NCBI GenBank assembly: GCA_004194705.1
Contig: SADC01000008.1
Coordinates: 124,001 to 188,000, forward strand
DNA: 64,000 nucleotides
Direction of reading: 5' to 3'
Origin: Ditylenchus dipsaci
Taxonomy: Eukaryota; Nematoda; Chromadorea; Rhabditida; Anguinidae
Shown here piece after piece: positions 1 through 10,600 of this stretch; the first letter of the stretch is position 1; the number at the start of each line of letters is the position of its first letter. A program made the translations under genes and the position numbers. The notes below the pieces were generated by a model. The model worked only from the letters and a program-made list of their open reading frames with translations. It did not search any database and had not been told where the DNA came from.

Positions 1-40
1 TCAGTTGACTATTGTCAGTTGAATCTATTGTCAGTTGATA
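1..40. repeat. short tandem motif TGTCAGTTGA
   Basis: Three near-identical copies of the motif TGTCAGTTGA lie at the very left edge, so the array may be the end of a longer one outside the window. The next 350 bp to the end of the first gene hold nothing I recognise. Confidence 0.5.
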
Positions 41-396
41 GTTTACCATCCTAAGCTTTCCATCGTGGCGTAACATGAGGGGGTATATTGGACTTAATTG
101 GGGTGGTTATGGTCATGAAATGGATGCCAGTTGAATGCCGTTCGGTATAGCAGGCTTGAGTGGGGGAGTGTACTACAGTTTAGACGACAATTTTGGGTCA
201 TTCTTCACTAAATCAATGTAAGGGAAGGAACTCAAGCAGTGCCCATAAACTCGCTAACCATTGAGCCTGGTTCAAACACGAAAGTTTTTTAAAAGAAATG
301 ACTCCAATCCCAAAATTTCATTGTAACTTAAATTCAATCAAAAAAGACAAAATTCGAACATAATTTCTAACAAACATATGGAATTCAACAAACACT

Positions 397-2012
397 TCAA
401 GTAATATTTTCGTGGACTAGAAGCTGGTTTTCTTTCGTCAGACGAGAGTACTGATAACTTTGACGGAGCTTCTTCACATCAGCCACTGTTTTGAATTCTT
501 TAATGCATTGATCCTAATACAAAAGTTTCTTTAAATCACAGCACACACTGGAAGACAGCGAAAAAAACCAGGAGTTCGGGTAGTCGATAATCTTGAGCGT
601 AGAGAAGTTTGTCTTCCAAAGCAACCTCGTCGACCGGACATCTTTTGAGATATACCTCACACCGCTTCGTCACAATTCCGGCTTGGTAACAATCTGATAG
701 ACGCAGCAAACACTCCACGTTTTTGCCTGAAAGAGATTGGTGAATTCAAATTCGGATGAAACCGATCGAAAAATGGCAACAAGCTTACGAATCATGCTTT
801 CATTGCCAGCTTCGATGTCGACAGATGGATAAATTATTTCAAGCAGATGAATAAATTCCGCAGCGCAAACACCTTTCAACTCGATTTGGTCTTGGTTTTT
901 CTCGTGAAAATCACCGAAAAACAACGTCTTGAAATAGCTTGAGAAGGAAGAAAGGAACTGAAATAGCAGTGTAAATAGTATTGAAATCACCCGAAGGCTT
1001 ATTTAGTATCTAGAAGCAAGAAACCAAACCAAACTAGGGCTTATTAGTATATCGTAACTCGTAAAACTCGGTAGATAATACCTCGATCACCCTTCTTATC
1101 CTCCAAATTGGGGAATAAGTTCGAAAATTTTGTCGACTGTGCCAAGAAAACTAAAAATTAGTTACATACCCCTTTGTTGACTGGAAATTGACGATTCTCA
1201 ACCAAAAGAGTGCAATCGGGCTTTACATAACCAGAAGTGAGGAATTGAGCATCCAAAGGAGCATTGCTGAAATTTTTCAAGTATCTTCACAAACTTAGTC
1301 TCTTTCCGAAATGTAGCTCACGTGTTGGTCTTGTGCACGACGGAAAATAAAGCCTCAATTCCAAAATTGCCCTTATCATCCACGAAACCATTAGTGAAGT
1401 TCGTTAGCCGTGTCCAAGCAACCAAATCGGCGAAGCCAAGCTCACTATCAATGTTAGAACACTTGTTGGTCTAAAGACCCGCTATTTAGTGACATCTCAG
1501 AAACAATGCCTTAAAAACCCTTTTCTCAGTGCTTTTCACTCCTACCAAGCGAATAGTCAAGTCTACGTCATAAGAAATGGTGCTAGAGCTAGTTTCGAGA
1601 AAAAGAGAGGCACCAAGCACTTGCTCCTTCTTGTCCTTTCCCTTGTAGACACCCAAACACCTAAATACATTTGATTTTGATACAAAAACTCGTTTGAAGA
1701 TGAGTTGACCATGTTGCTCCAGCAAATTTGACGCTCTCCGAAAAAAATACCTCCTCTTTACTATTCGAAAACTTTTTGATGTTGAAAGTGCCCCGCAAAA
1801 GCCTTGCTTTGGATCTGTGAACAATTCAATGAACAAATCTTATTGAGCTAACAGCCATTCTCCCTGGATTTCTGACCTTTCCTGCCAACTCCAGACGCCT
1901 TATTCTCGGTTATCCACGCTTGAATTTTCTGAATCGATATGGTCGTATTCTTCAAAATTGCTTTTACTCGATTGAGTTGACTTTTAGCTTTCATCGACTT
2001 CTTTCGCACCAT
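397..2012 (-). CDS. MATH-BTB (BATH) protein, copy 1, with a one-base frameshift
   Basis: BATH proteins are substrate adaptors for Cullin-3 ubiquitin ligases: MATH binds the target and BTB binds the cullin (family knowledge). Approximate exons, 5' to 3': 2012-1880, 1814-1710, 1660-1519, 1470-1322, 1266-1170, 957-789, 726-569, 513-397. A short lysine-rich N-terminus is followed by MATH pieces (W-x-LGVYKG, SYDVDLTIRLVG, WTRLTNFTNGFVD) and a BTB domain (LLVENRQFPVNKG, SYFKTLFFGDF, ECLLRLSDCYQAG). Against copy 2 the exon at 1710-1814 lacks one base near 1795-1805. The downstream frame that gives the conserved MATH residues therefore does not join the upstream frame. It could be a young pseudogene or an assembly error. 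The stop codon falls at the same place as in copy 2. Confidence 0.8.
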
Positions 2013-2276
2013 TTTGCTGAATAAAATACTATTACAGACGACAGGTCATATCACTTCATGGAAATGCAAGTCTTTTCACATCATGACCGAAATCAGGAGC
2101 ACTATGCCTTATTGGTTGTCGAATATTAAGTCTTCTATAGGAATGGACATCTTGTATCTAAGCAAGTAAAATCGCAGTGTTCAATTTTTCAAAACTTTTA
2201 TTTGAACTCAAATTCGATCAAAAATGACACAACTCAAAAAAGATTTTCGACAAATAAATAAAATTTAGCAGATCAT

Positions 2277-3918
2277 TCAAGTGATATTTTCATGGATTAG
2301 AAGCTGAGTTTTCTGGGTTAGACGAGAGTACTGACTGGTTTGACGGAGCTTCTTCACATCATCCACAGTTTTGAATTCCTTGATGCACTGCTCCTAAAAG
2401 CAATTCCGAAAAAATACATACTCAACACAACAATAAGACAGCCAAACACACCATAAGTTTAGGTAGTCTATAGTCTTGAGCATAGAGAACTTTATCTTCC
2501 AAGGCAACTTCGCTGACTGGGCACTTCTTGAGATAAACCTCACATCGCTTCGTCACAATATCCACTTGGTAGCAATCGGCTAGACGCAGCAGGCACTCCA
2601 CATTGCTGCCTAAAAAAGAAAGCTGAATGAAATTTACAGTCTAACGCAAAAGACTACGCATCAAATCTTCATTGTCAGCTTCGATGTCAACAGACGGGTA
2701 GATGGCTTCCAACAGGTGAATGAATTCCGCCGCGCAGACATCTTTTAACTCGATTTCGTCTTGGTTTTTTTCGCGAAAATCACCAAAAAACAACGTCTGG
2801 AAATAGCTTGAGAAAGACGCAAGAAACTAAAAAAATATTCTGATAATATTCGAGCTACAAACCAAAAAAACTTCGAAAGGCAATTAGCAAAGCAAAAAAC
2901 TCAGGAAAAACAAGAAGGGTCTGGTCGAAAAAAGCTGGGTTACAAACTAAGTGAGTTACTAACCCCTTTGTTGACTGGAAATAGTCGATTTTCAACCAAA
3001 AGAATGCAATCGGACTTTACGAACCCAGAAGTTAGGAATTGAGCATCCAGATAAACATTGCTAAAAACATCAAGGTTTATTCGTCTGTCAGCTTTTTTCA
3101 AAATGTAACTGACGTATTTGTCTTGCCCATGACGGAAAATATGGCCTGAACCTCAAAATTGCCCTTCTTGTCTACGAAACCATTGGTGAAATTTGTGAGC
3201 CGTGTCCAAGAAATTACGTACAGAAATCCATAAGCATACTGCTCATTTTCACTGTAACATTTGTTGATCTAAAAATTTATTTTTTAGAGACAGCTGACAC
3301 AAGACTTAACGCGCCTGCTTCTCGATGCTTTTCGGTGATCCTACCAATCGAATAGTCAAGTCTACGTCGTAAGAAATAAGGCCTGAGCCGGGTTTCAAAA
3401 CCAGATAGACACCCAACGCTTGTTCCTCTTTCACATTCTCCTTGTAAACTGCCAAATACCTAAATAAATTGGAATATGAAACAGAAACTTGTTTGAAAAA
3501 GAATCTCACCAACTTGCTCCAGCGAATTCTACGCTTTTCGACACCACAAAACTTTTTCCGCTCCTTGTGAAACTGCTGATATTGAAAGCGGCACGCAAAG
3601 AACCTTGCTTGGGATCTGAAAACAGTTCAATGAACAAATCTTATTGAGCTAACAGCCATTCTCCCTGGATTTCTGACCTTTCCTGCCAACTGTAGACTCA
3701 TTGTTCTCGGATACCCACGATTCAATTGTCTTAATTGAAGCTGCCGTGCTCTGAATGAAAGCTTCCGCGTTCTTAATCGCAGTCGACGTATTTTCAATTG
3801 AAGCTGCCATATACTTCAAAGTTCCTTCTATGAGAGTTAGTCGATGGTCGAAGTCTTTGTGCTGGTCTATTGAACTGTCGAGAAAATTCATGTTTTTTAT
3901 TGCCTTTTTTCGCACCAT
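2277..3918 (-). CDS. MATH-BTB (BATH) protein, copy 2, intact
   Basis: Predicted Cullin-3 substrate adaptor with the same exon layout as the neighbouring copy 265 bp away, so the two are a tandem duplication. The ATG at 3916-3918 opens a roughly 80-residue N-terminus that is longer than in copy 1 and looks helical (repeated AxSIxxT-type heptads), probably a coiled coil. MATH is visible as GSLRAAFNISSF, WYLAVYKENVKEEQALGVYL and NFTNGFVDKKGNFEV. BTB is visible as DCILLVENRLFPVNKG, SYFQTLFFGDFREKNQDEIEL and NVECLLRLADCYQVD. The C-terminus (DDVKKLRQTSQYSRL) continues the BACK-like tail. All joins keep frame with GT-AG introns, several under 60 bp. The exact donor of exon 1 (two GT options about 20 bp apart, same phase) is unsettled. 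Confidence 0.85.
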
Positions 3919-4063
3919 TTTGCTAAACAGAATTTGGATTACTTCAAGTCACAGATCATATTATTTTTTAGCTTCTTTTATTGACCGAATCATCCGAATG
4001 TAGGGCTCGTACGGAATATCCTTCTAATGGATCAAATATAATTGCTGAATTACTGGTACAAAC

Positions 4064-4160
4064 CCAACTCGTATCAATCCCAACTTGCATGTCCCAACTC
4101 GTATCAATCCCAACTCGCATGTCCCAACTCGTATCAATCCCAACTCGTATCAATCCCTCA
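4064..4160. repeat. 30-bp minisatellite built on CCCAACTCGTATCAAT
   Basis: About three tandem copies of a roughly 30-bp unit carry CCCAACTCGTATCAATC twice-related motifs, upstream of the BATH pair. Open frames across it are low-complexity artefacts of the repeat. Confidence 0.7.
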
Positions 4161-4238
4161 ACATCATGTTTAAACCACTTCTAAGTAATTTTCATGCGCT
4201 TAAACCGATAAAAAAGGTGTTTTCGAGTATTTTCTGAC

Positions 4239-5282
4239 GGCTATAGGTGATTTGCGCCCTCAAAATGCTCATTTACGCCCTCAATTAATTATTTACGCCC
4301 TCAAATTTGAAATTGATCAAAATGCTTATTTACGCCCTCAAATTACTCATTTACGCCCTCAAATTACTCATTTACGCCCTCAAATTCTTTTTTACGCCCT
4401 CAAATCGACGAAAATGCTTATTTTAGCCAAAATTTGCGGGAATTCAAATTTTTTAGTCTCAACCAGCGAAACCAGCCGATCGTCGACTTATATCATAAAA
4501 TTTTTACATTTTTCATGTTCCAAAACATGTTTTCTGGACTAATTCGGGCATGCTGAAGATGGTTTGACAGTGGTAAAATGCCGTGTTCTCAAGTATATTT
4601 TGAGTTTTGGTGAATAATTGATTTCACCAAAATCAATTATTTCACAACACTCAAAAATACTTGAGAACACGGCATTTTACCACCGTCAAACCATCTTCAG
4701 CATGCCCGAATAAATCCAGAAAACAGGTTTCGGAACATTAAAAACGTTAAAAAAAATTTTGATCCAAGTGGACGACCACTTGGTACCCACATAGGTACTT
4801 CACCTAGGTACCATCACCAGTGCACCTCCGCCTGAGAAAACTTACCTCTCTCTCTGGTACAGTCAATCCCCGATTTAGTGCGACCTCGAGTTCGATGGAC
4901 TTGGTCAAAAGTCTTTGAAAGTATCGAAAGTGGAACCCCGATTTAGTACGAACCTCGATATAGTGCAAATTTTTGCGGCTCTCAGGGTCGCTCGAGTGAG
5001 CTCCTCATGCGTTCTCCTACAGAATGGCTCAGGGAAACTGAAGATACCGGTTTGGAAAGTCTAAACACAGTCAGACATTCGAGTTCTGAAAATATTGCCA
5101 TCTAAAATAGGGAATTCCCACCCAATTTGATCGATTTGAGGGCGTAAATAATAAATTTGAGGGCGTAAATGAGCAATTTGAGGGCGTAAATGAGCATTTT
5201 GATCAATTTTCAAATTTGAGGGCGTAAATAATTGATTTGAGGGCGTAAATAAGCATTTTGAGGGCGCAAATGAATTTTAGCC
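4239..5282. mobile_element. GG-terminus array element, 1044 bp, 9-bp TSD
   Basis: Perfect TSD TTTTCTGAC at 4230-4238 and 5283-5291. Ends are inverted (GGCTATAGGTGATTTGCG on the left; GGCTAAAATTCATTTGCG when the right end is reverse-complemented). They continue into arrays of TTTACGCCCTCAAAT: six or more units at 4250-4410 and the inverted set at 5130-5275. The interior holds a hairpin (4545-4710) and a pogo-like fragment starting TACAGTCAATCCCCG at about 4858. No coding potential beyond repeat-derived frames. Assigned to the MULE-like group by its TSD length, its termini and its layout. Confidence 0.85.
4545..4712. repeat. hairpin repeat with ATGGTTTGACAGTGGTAAAA arms
   Basis: Two arms of about 65 bp face each other around a short AT-rich centre inside the element at 4239-5282. 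Related arms (TTCGAGCATTCTAAAGATGG followed by TTTGA) recur at about 33410, 42925, 43260, 43730-43900, 48210-48330 and 54500. They are usually next to the CAAGTGGACGACCACTTGG palindrome. Confidence 0.7.
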
Positions 5283-5344
5283 TTTTCTGACCCAAAAAGT
5301 CAATTTTTGAAAAAAAATTTTGACCCAAATTTGACTTTTTGCCT

Positions 5345-5640
5345 TAGTCCCCCAAGGCAAACCACCCAGAAAGGGTACCTGGAGACCTCCAAAAAGATGG
5401 GATTATAGCATAGTTTTGTTGACTGGGGCCTACCGCATAAAGAAACTCTGGTATGCATGCGTTTTTCATGCACCCAGAGTCACTTTCGAGTGATTTGCGT
5501 CTAAGGTATGTGGATGTGCGCATCTCAACTCCAAGCCACCTTGCCCCCTGCGCCCCGAAGAGGGCGCAGGGGCTTGATGGATTAGAGATGCGCGCACTCA
5601 CTTCCCTTAGACATAATTCCGAGCAAGACTCTTGATCAAA
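5345..5640. repeat. GC-rich hairpin repeat, family F
   Basis: A unit with the segment GTGCGCATCTCAACTCCAAG, then a very strong GC-rich stem-loop centred on GCGCCCCGAAGAGGGCGC, then the inverted copy GAGATGCGCGCAC. Related units lie near 51750, 52540, 56330 and 59700, so this is a dispersed family. The flank begins with a short palindrome of the AGTCCCCCAAGGCAAACC type. Confidence 0.7.
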
Positions 5641-5691
5641 AATGCATTTAGAGACTCTTTTTGCCCAGCTCCAGTGACCAAAACGGGGTAA

Positions 5692-6000
5692 AATATTCGG
5701 GAGAGGGCCGTTTCGTATTCGCGTTTCTCGTATTTGACAAAACTCGTATTCGCAGAATTTGAAGTTGTGTTCTTGGCATTGTTATTTCGGCCAACTTTTG
5801 AAGTTCACTCTTCGGTAAGTTACCACTCATTTTGTAGCTTATCTTACTGGCTACAAAATGAGTGGTGACTTACCAAAAAGTAAACTTCGAAAATGGGCCA
5901 AAATAACAACGCCAAGAACACGGACTTAAATTCTACGAATACGAGTTTTGTCAAATACGAGAAACGCGAATACGAAACGGCCCCCTCCCAAATATTCTTA
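5692..6000. mobile_element. palindromic MITE with GAGGGCCGTTTCGTATTC ends
   Basis: Nearly the whole stretch folds back on itself. The outer arms read GAGGGCCGTTTCGTATTC and its complement. The centre contains GGTAAGTTACCACTCATTTT and GTAGCTTATCTTACTGGCTA. That centre is the same core found in the TA-flanked MITEs near 21100, 22900 and 45200, which have entirely different ends. I could not fix a TSD. Confidence 0.65.
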
Positions 6001-7675
6001 TATGAGATGTTTTGCCATGGGGGACCAAGGAAAAAAGTCGAATTTGGGTCAAAAAAAATTTTCCAAAAATCAACTTTTTGGTTGAGAAAATACTCGAAAA
6101 CACCTTTTTTTTTACGAGTTGGGTGTCGTTCGAATTACTGTGGTCCAACACCTAATGATTTTTTGAATGAAAATCCAAAATTGGAATCGGTAGAGCTCGT
6201 AGGAGTTAAGAAAGCGCAATAAAGCAGCTTTGCAAAATGTTCACTCTGCTCCGAGATATAGACTCATCGGTATATAGAAACTGTGTCTGTATAATAAGTT
6301 AGAAAAGGTCATCAAAAAGGCAGGTAGATGCCTATAAAGCCGCTCACAGTTAACAACGACGCCAAAGCAAATCTAATGCAAAATATTTTTTGTGACAAAA
6401 AAGTGTTATCGAAACGTAAGAAAATATTTTCACAGCTATTTGCTGATGGCACCTCTCAGTTTTATAGCAAGATTAGTGGGTGATTACCCCAAGTAGTGGT
6501 CATCCACCCACCTGTCTAACCTCTGTTCTATCAGCAGTGGTGGCTGAACGCTGATCTTTTTCTTCTTCTCTATGTTGTCCGTCCACCCCCCCCCCTCTTC
6601 CCCCAGCCACCAATCATTTACCCATTCAATTCAACAATAAATTTATTTGGAGTGTGTATGTGTGAGGCCATCCCTAGGCAGACGGGCAGAGCTGGAGATG
6701 CACACACATACACTATTTTCTATGGCTTACGTGATTTTCGGAACTGTTAAAATGTGGTTGTGAATTCTGCCAACAGACAAATTTGGGCACTTCAAATAAT
6801 TGTTTGTTTTTTACATTTTGGTTGAATTAGACTTTTTTTTATCAATTTTGTTCTGTAACAACAATTATACAATTAATTAGTTAGAATTTTGTACTTTTTG
6901 TACTTGGACTATTTTAAAAATGTGCGGTTGCTGAGTACTACTCCACGTCAATTTTTTGGATATTTAAGGAGCCATGACTTTTGATCGAAGAAAATATTTA
7001 AACGTTTTTATAGTTTTTTTTTCAATAAAAAGTTGAATGGGTAACAATTTCAATCTTTTGAGCCCAATGGTTGAGACCACGGTTGTCTGGCAGTTCCGAT
7101 CGGAAGAATTAGTCAATTTACATTCTCTATAAATTTTGAATGTGATATTAAGTTTTGCTTTGACTGATGCGTGAATTCAAATTTTAGATACTATAAAAAT
7201 AATAATTATAATGAAATAAATTATTTGGACTATTTTTGAAGAGAGGGGATCCGAAACCCACCTCATGGGTTTTTTACCTACACCTTTCCCGATTTTCATC
7301 CTGTTTTCATAATAGCATATTTTCCAAAATAATATCAGAAGTGGAGGGGGAGGGTGGTTGAAGCTCGGTTAGAAATACATTTAGAAATACATATTCAGTC
7401 CACAAAACTATGTTCAAATTTCATCTTTTCTAGCTTTTGAGGGCGTCCAGGTGCCTTTTAGCTTAAATTACCTTGATCCCCAAGGCAAAAAGTCGAATTT
7501 TGGTCAAAAAATTCAGTCAAAAATGAGTTTCCCCAAGGGTTAAATCGCCGAAAAAACATCATTTTGAGGCATTTTGGGATGATTCGGAATACTACAATGA
7601 TACCGAAAACATGTAAAAATACTAACAATGTATTAATAGTTTTGACACGACTAAATATTTCTTTTATTTGCAGAG
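6001..7675. other. no gene recognised; possible 5' flank of the ZIP gene
   Basis: AT-rich sequence with C-runs near 6580-6600 and GT-rich imperfect repeats near 6650-6720. Part of a family-F type palindrome lies at about 7240-7500. It could contain a 5' UTR exon or promoter of the ZIP gene that starts at 7676, but I see no signal that proves it. Confidence 0.3.
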
Positions 7676-10600
7676 ATGGATGAAATCACTTTGCAGCTAC
7701 TATTGGCTTTGGCGATGTTTGTAACCACAGCTTTGGCAGGATTGGCACCGATCAAGGTGGGTCAGATTAACACTTACACCAATAATGTGCTGGTAACCAG
7801 GGTTAAACAAAACTCAACGGGCGTCCATGTCCACAAAAAGCACAAAAATATTGCCGAAAAATATTGTTGCCGAGTGACTAGAAAATTTAACAGCAGTCCA
7901 AGTAAACCCCCGGCTTTGCGGACAAAGACCAGCACACCTCCACATTGCAATGGATTAAGGTGAAAAAAAATTAAGGGAGCCGAAAAGGTAGGCTTAGCAA
8001 AAAATACTCTTTTACGAGAAAATTCCGAATAAAAAAGCCATTCTAAATATTTTCAAAAGAGAAAAATTCAGGTGAAAAAATTTTCGGACTCTAGGCGGCA
8101 ACAAACTTTTTTATATATCCTTACAATAAGACCGACTGTGTATGAAATGTTTATTTCTGTGGTTGGTAATCAGGGTGGATGCCTGTTCCTGTTAAGTTGC
8201 GTTAAACTTTGCAGTACGAAATCGCTTTTACGAATTGTAGCTCATAAGGCAAAAATAATAAATTGCGCCCAACACTGGTAAATTACAGATCATATTTTAT
8301 AGTATTATTATAGTATATCGGGTGGATAAGTGGTCGACATTCACACAGAGAGAGAGAGAATCTAGTCCTAATCCAATTTCAGACTTATTGTCATTGTCGA
8401 ATTTAATTCACATAACATCACAAAAAAATCTGAAGATTTTTGAGTGCTTAACTAAATTCTAAAAAGTGATGAAAAGTCGATGAAGCTCGTGACAATAAAG
8501 ATCTTTGGAAAATGTTTGCTTGCAAGGTTTACACATGAGTCCTTAAAGTCGAGGGACTATCGTTAGATTATACAGTCAAGGATCAAAGTCCTCCTTCGAG
8601 CAATTCGGTTGTCCAGAAGGAAAATACGGATGCCACACATTTTCTGATATAAGTCGACAGATAGGATGATACAAAAATGACGACCGACATTTTTGTAAAA
8701 ATCGTGCTAAATCTCCGCGTTCAAATCGCCTAATTTTTGCAAAATGTCCGGTTGCCAACAAAAAAGCGTAAAATAGAGACGGCTCAAATTGAATTCACCC
8801 CTTAAAAGTTTTAATTTTCCCTCTAATTACTGAAATTCCCCCTCCAACTTTTTATTTCTATTTTTATCGGCATTTTCATTGTAACCTTTTTAAGAGTTTG
8901 CATTAGCTTGTAGCCCTAGTTTTAGCTTTCTAATAAGCTAAAACAATCTGCTGAATGGTTTTAGGAACACAGTAATCAGAGAATTTTGAATAAAAACGTA
9001 AATTTTTATAAAATTGTTAGACCCCTACGTTCCTCAAATCATTCAGCAGAGTTTTATAGCTTATTAGAAAGCCAAGATCCAGGGTTCCAAGCTAATGCAA
9101 AAACTTAAAAAAATTACAATGAAAATACCAAAAAATTGAAGTATAAAATTAGAGGGCGAATTTTAGTAATTAGAGGGGAAAATTAAGACTTTTGAGGGTG
9201 CATTTCAGTTACAGCCAATAAAAACGAACATTTTCACAGGTTTTAACAACAACGACTGATGTTCTTCTTACGCCTTTAATTTACGTCTCCTTATGTCAGG
9301 GCTTGGAACTATAAAAATAAAAAATGAAGAAATCGTCTTTGTGAAACGAAGAACATCTGTTAAAAAGTGCCATCTTTGCCAGTGATTATTGATTTTTGAG
9401 CACCAACTATAAAAATTTAACAGATTTCGATCTCTAATAATTGGCCCCAAATTTCAAATCTATATAATGACGGAGTTCTATTTATCCAGTCTCAGTCTCT
9501 ATTATTTAGGAACTGACTTTTTTCGCCATTTCGATTTAAATGATTTCATATAACCGTATGCTGTAAAGGGCCACATTTTTTTTGAGAGAGAGCCACATGT
9601 TGAGTGTATGGATGGAAATGAGTGTGTAAATTAAAATTGGGAAAGAACATCAGTTCCAGAATATACCGATAGTCAGTCGAGTTCAGTCATTCGAGTTGAA
9701 TAGATAGAATCGTTTACTCGCAAACCAGACAACAGAGAACATGAGATGTTACAAATGAGTCTTCAATTTGTTACCTTTCTTTCATTAGCAGAGTCAGCAT
9801 CCGCCCCATCCACGCTTTCCACCCTTCGGTTTCTTGGAAGAGGACGACGGAGTGCGAGACGACTTCTTCTGCTTCGGATTGGACACCGGTGTCAGTTGCA
9901 AATCCAGAGAATCATCTTCATCACTCGAGGCAGGTTCGGCTGCATAGCGACGACTGCTGTTCTTCTTGTGACTTCCGCGAGACCCTCCACCACCACCACC
10001 GATGATATTGTTATTGATGTCGCGCTCCTCATCTTGTAGTGGCTAAACAAAAGAAATATGAGATTTGAAAAGAGATTAATAAACCAACCTCCTGATGCAG
10101 TTTGTGAGCTCCCTTCTTCTTGCCACTTCCATAGATGATGTTGTTGTTGTTCTCGTCGCGACCCTCATAGTCTTGCGCTTCCTGAAATTGTAGATTATCG
10201 AAACTATGCATCCTTATTCAACGAAACTTACCTCTTTCCCCGGATTGGAGGCTTTGGAAACAATGCTCTTTTTGACCTTCTTGGCAGAGAGAGATTGCTT
10301 CTTGACGCCCTTTTTCACGGCTTGCTTCTTGGTAGGCTTGCGAGATTGAGAGACAGACTTTTCCATCTGCACCTTCTTCTTGCTGACTGCAGAACGATCA
10401 CGCTTGGAGCTTCGGCTGCGACTTGAGCTACCACTGACTTTGACAACCACCTTCGACTTCTTGCGACCGCGCACTGCCTTCTTGTCCTTAGAGCGGCGAC
10501 TTCCACTGCGAGAACTGCGACTGGCACTGCGAGAACTGCTGCTTCTGCTTCTCGATTTGCTCTTTCGATCCTGAAAATATATTGGCTTAATCAATAAAAA

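Noticed and set aside
4252..4542. Frame reading HLRPQITHLRPQ
   Set aside because: It is the TTTACGCCCTCAAAT array of a mobile element read through, not a protein.
10380..10574. Plus-strand frame rich in LRLELPL and LREL
   Set aside because: Antisense shadow of the SR-rich exon; the minus strand has phase-matched introns and a continuous protein.
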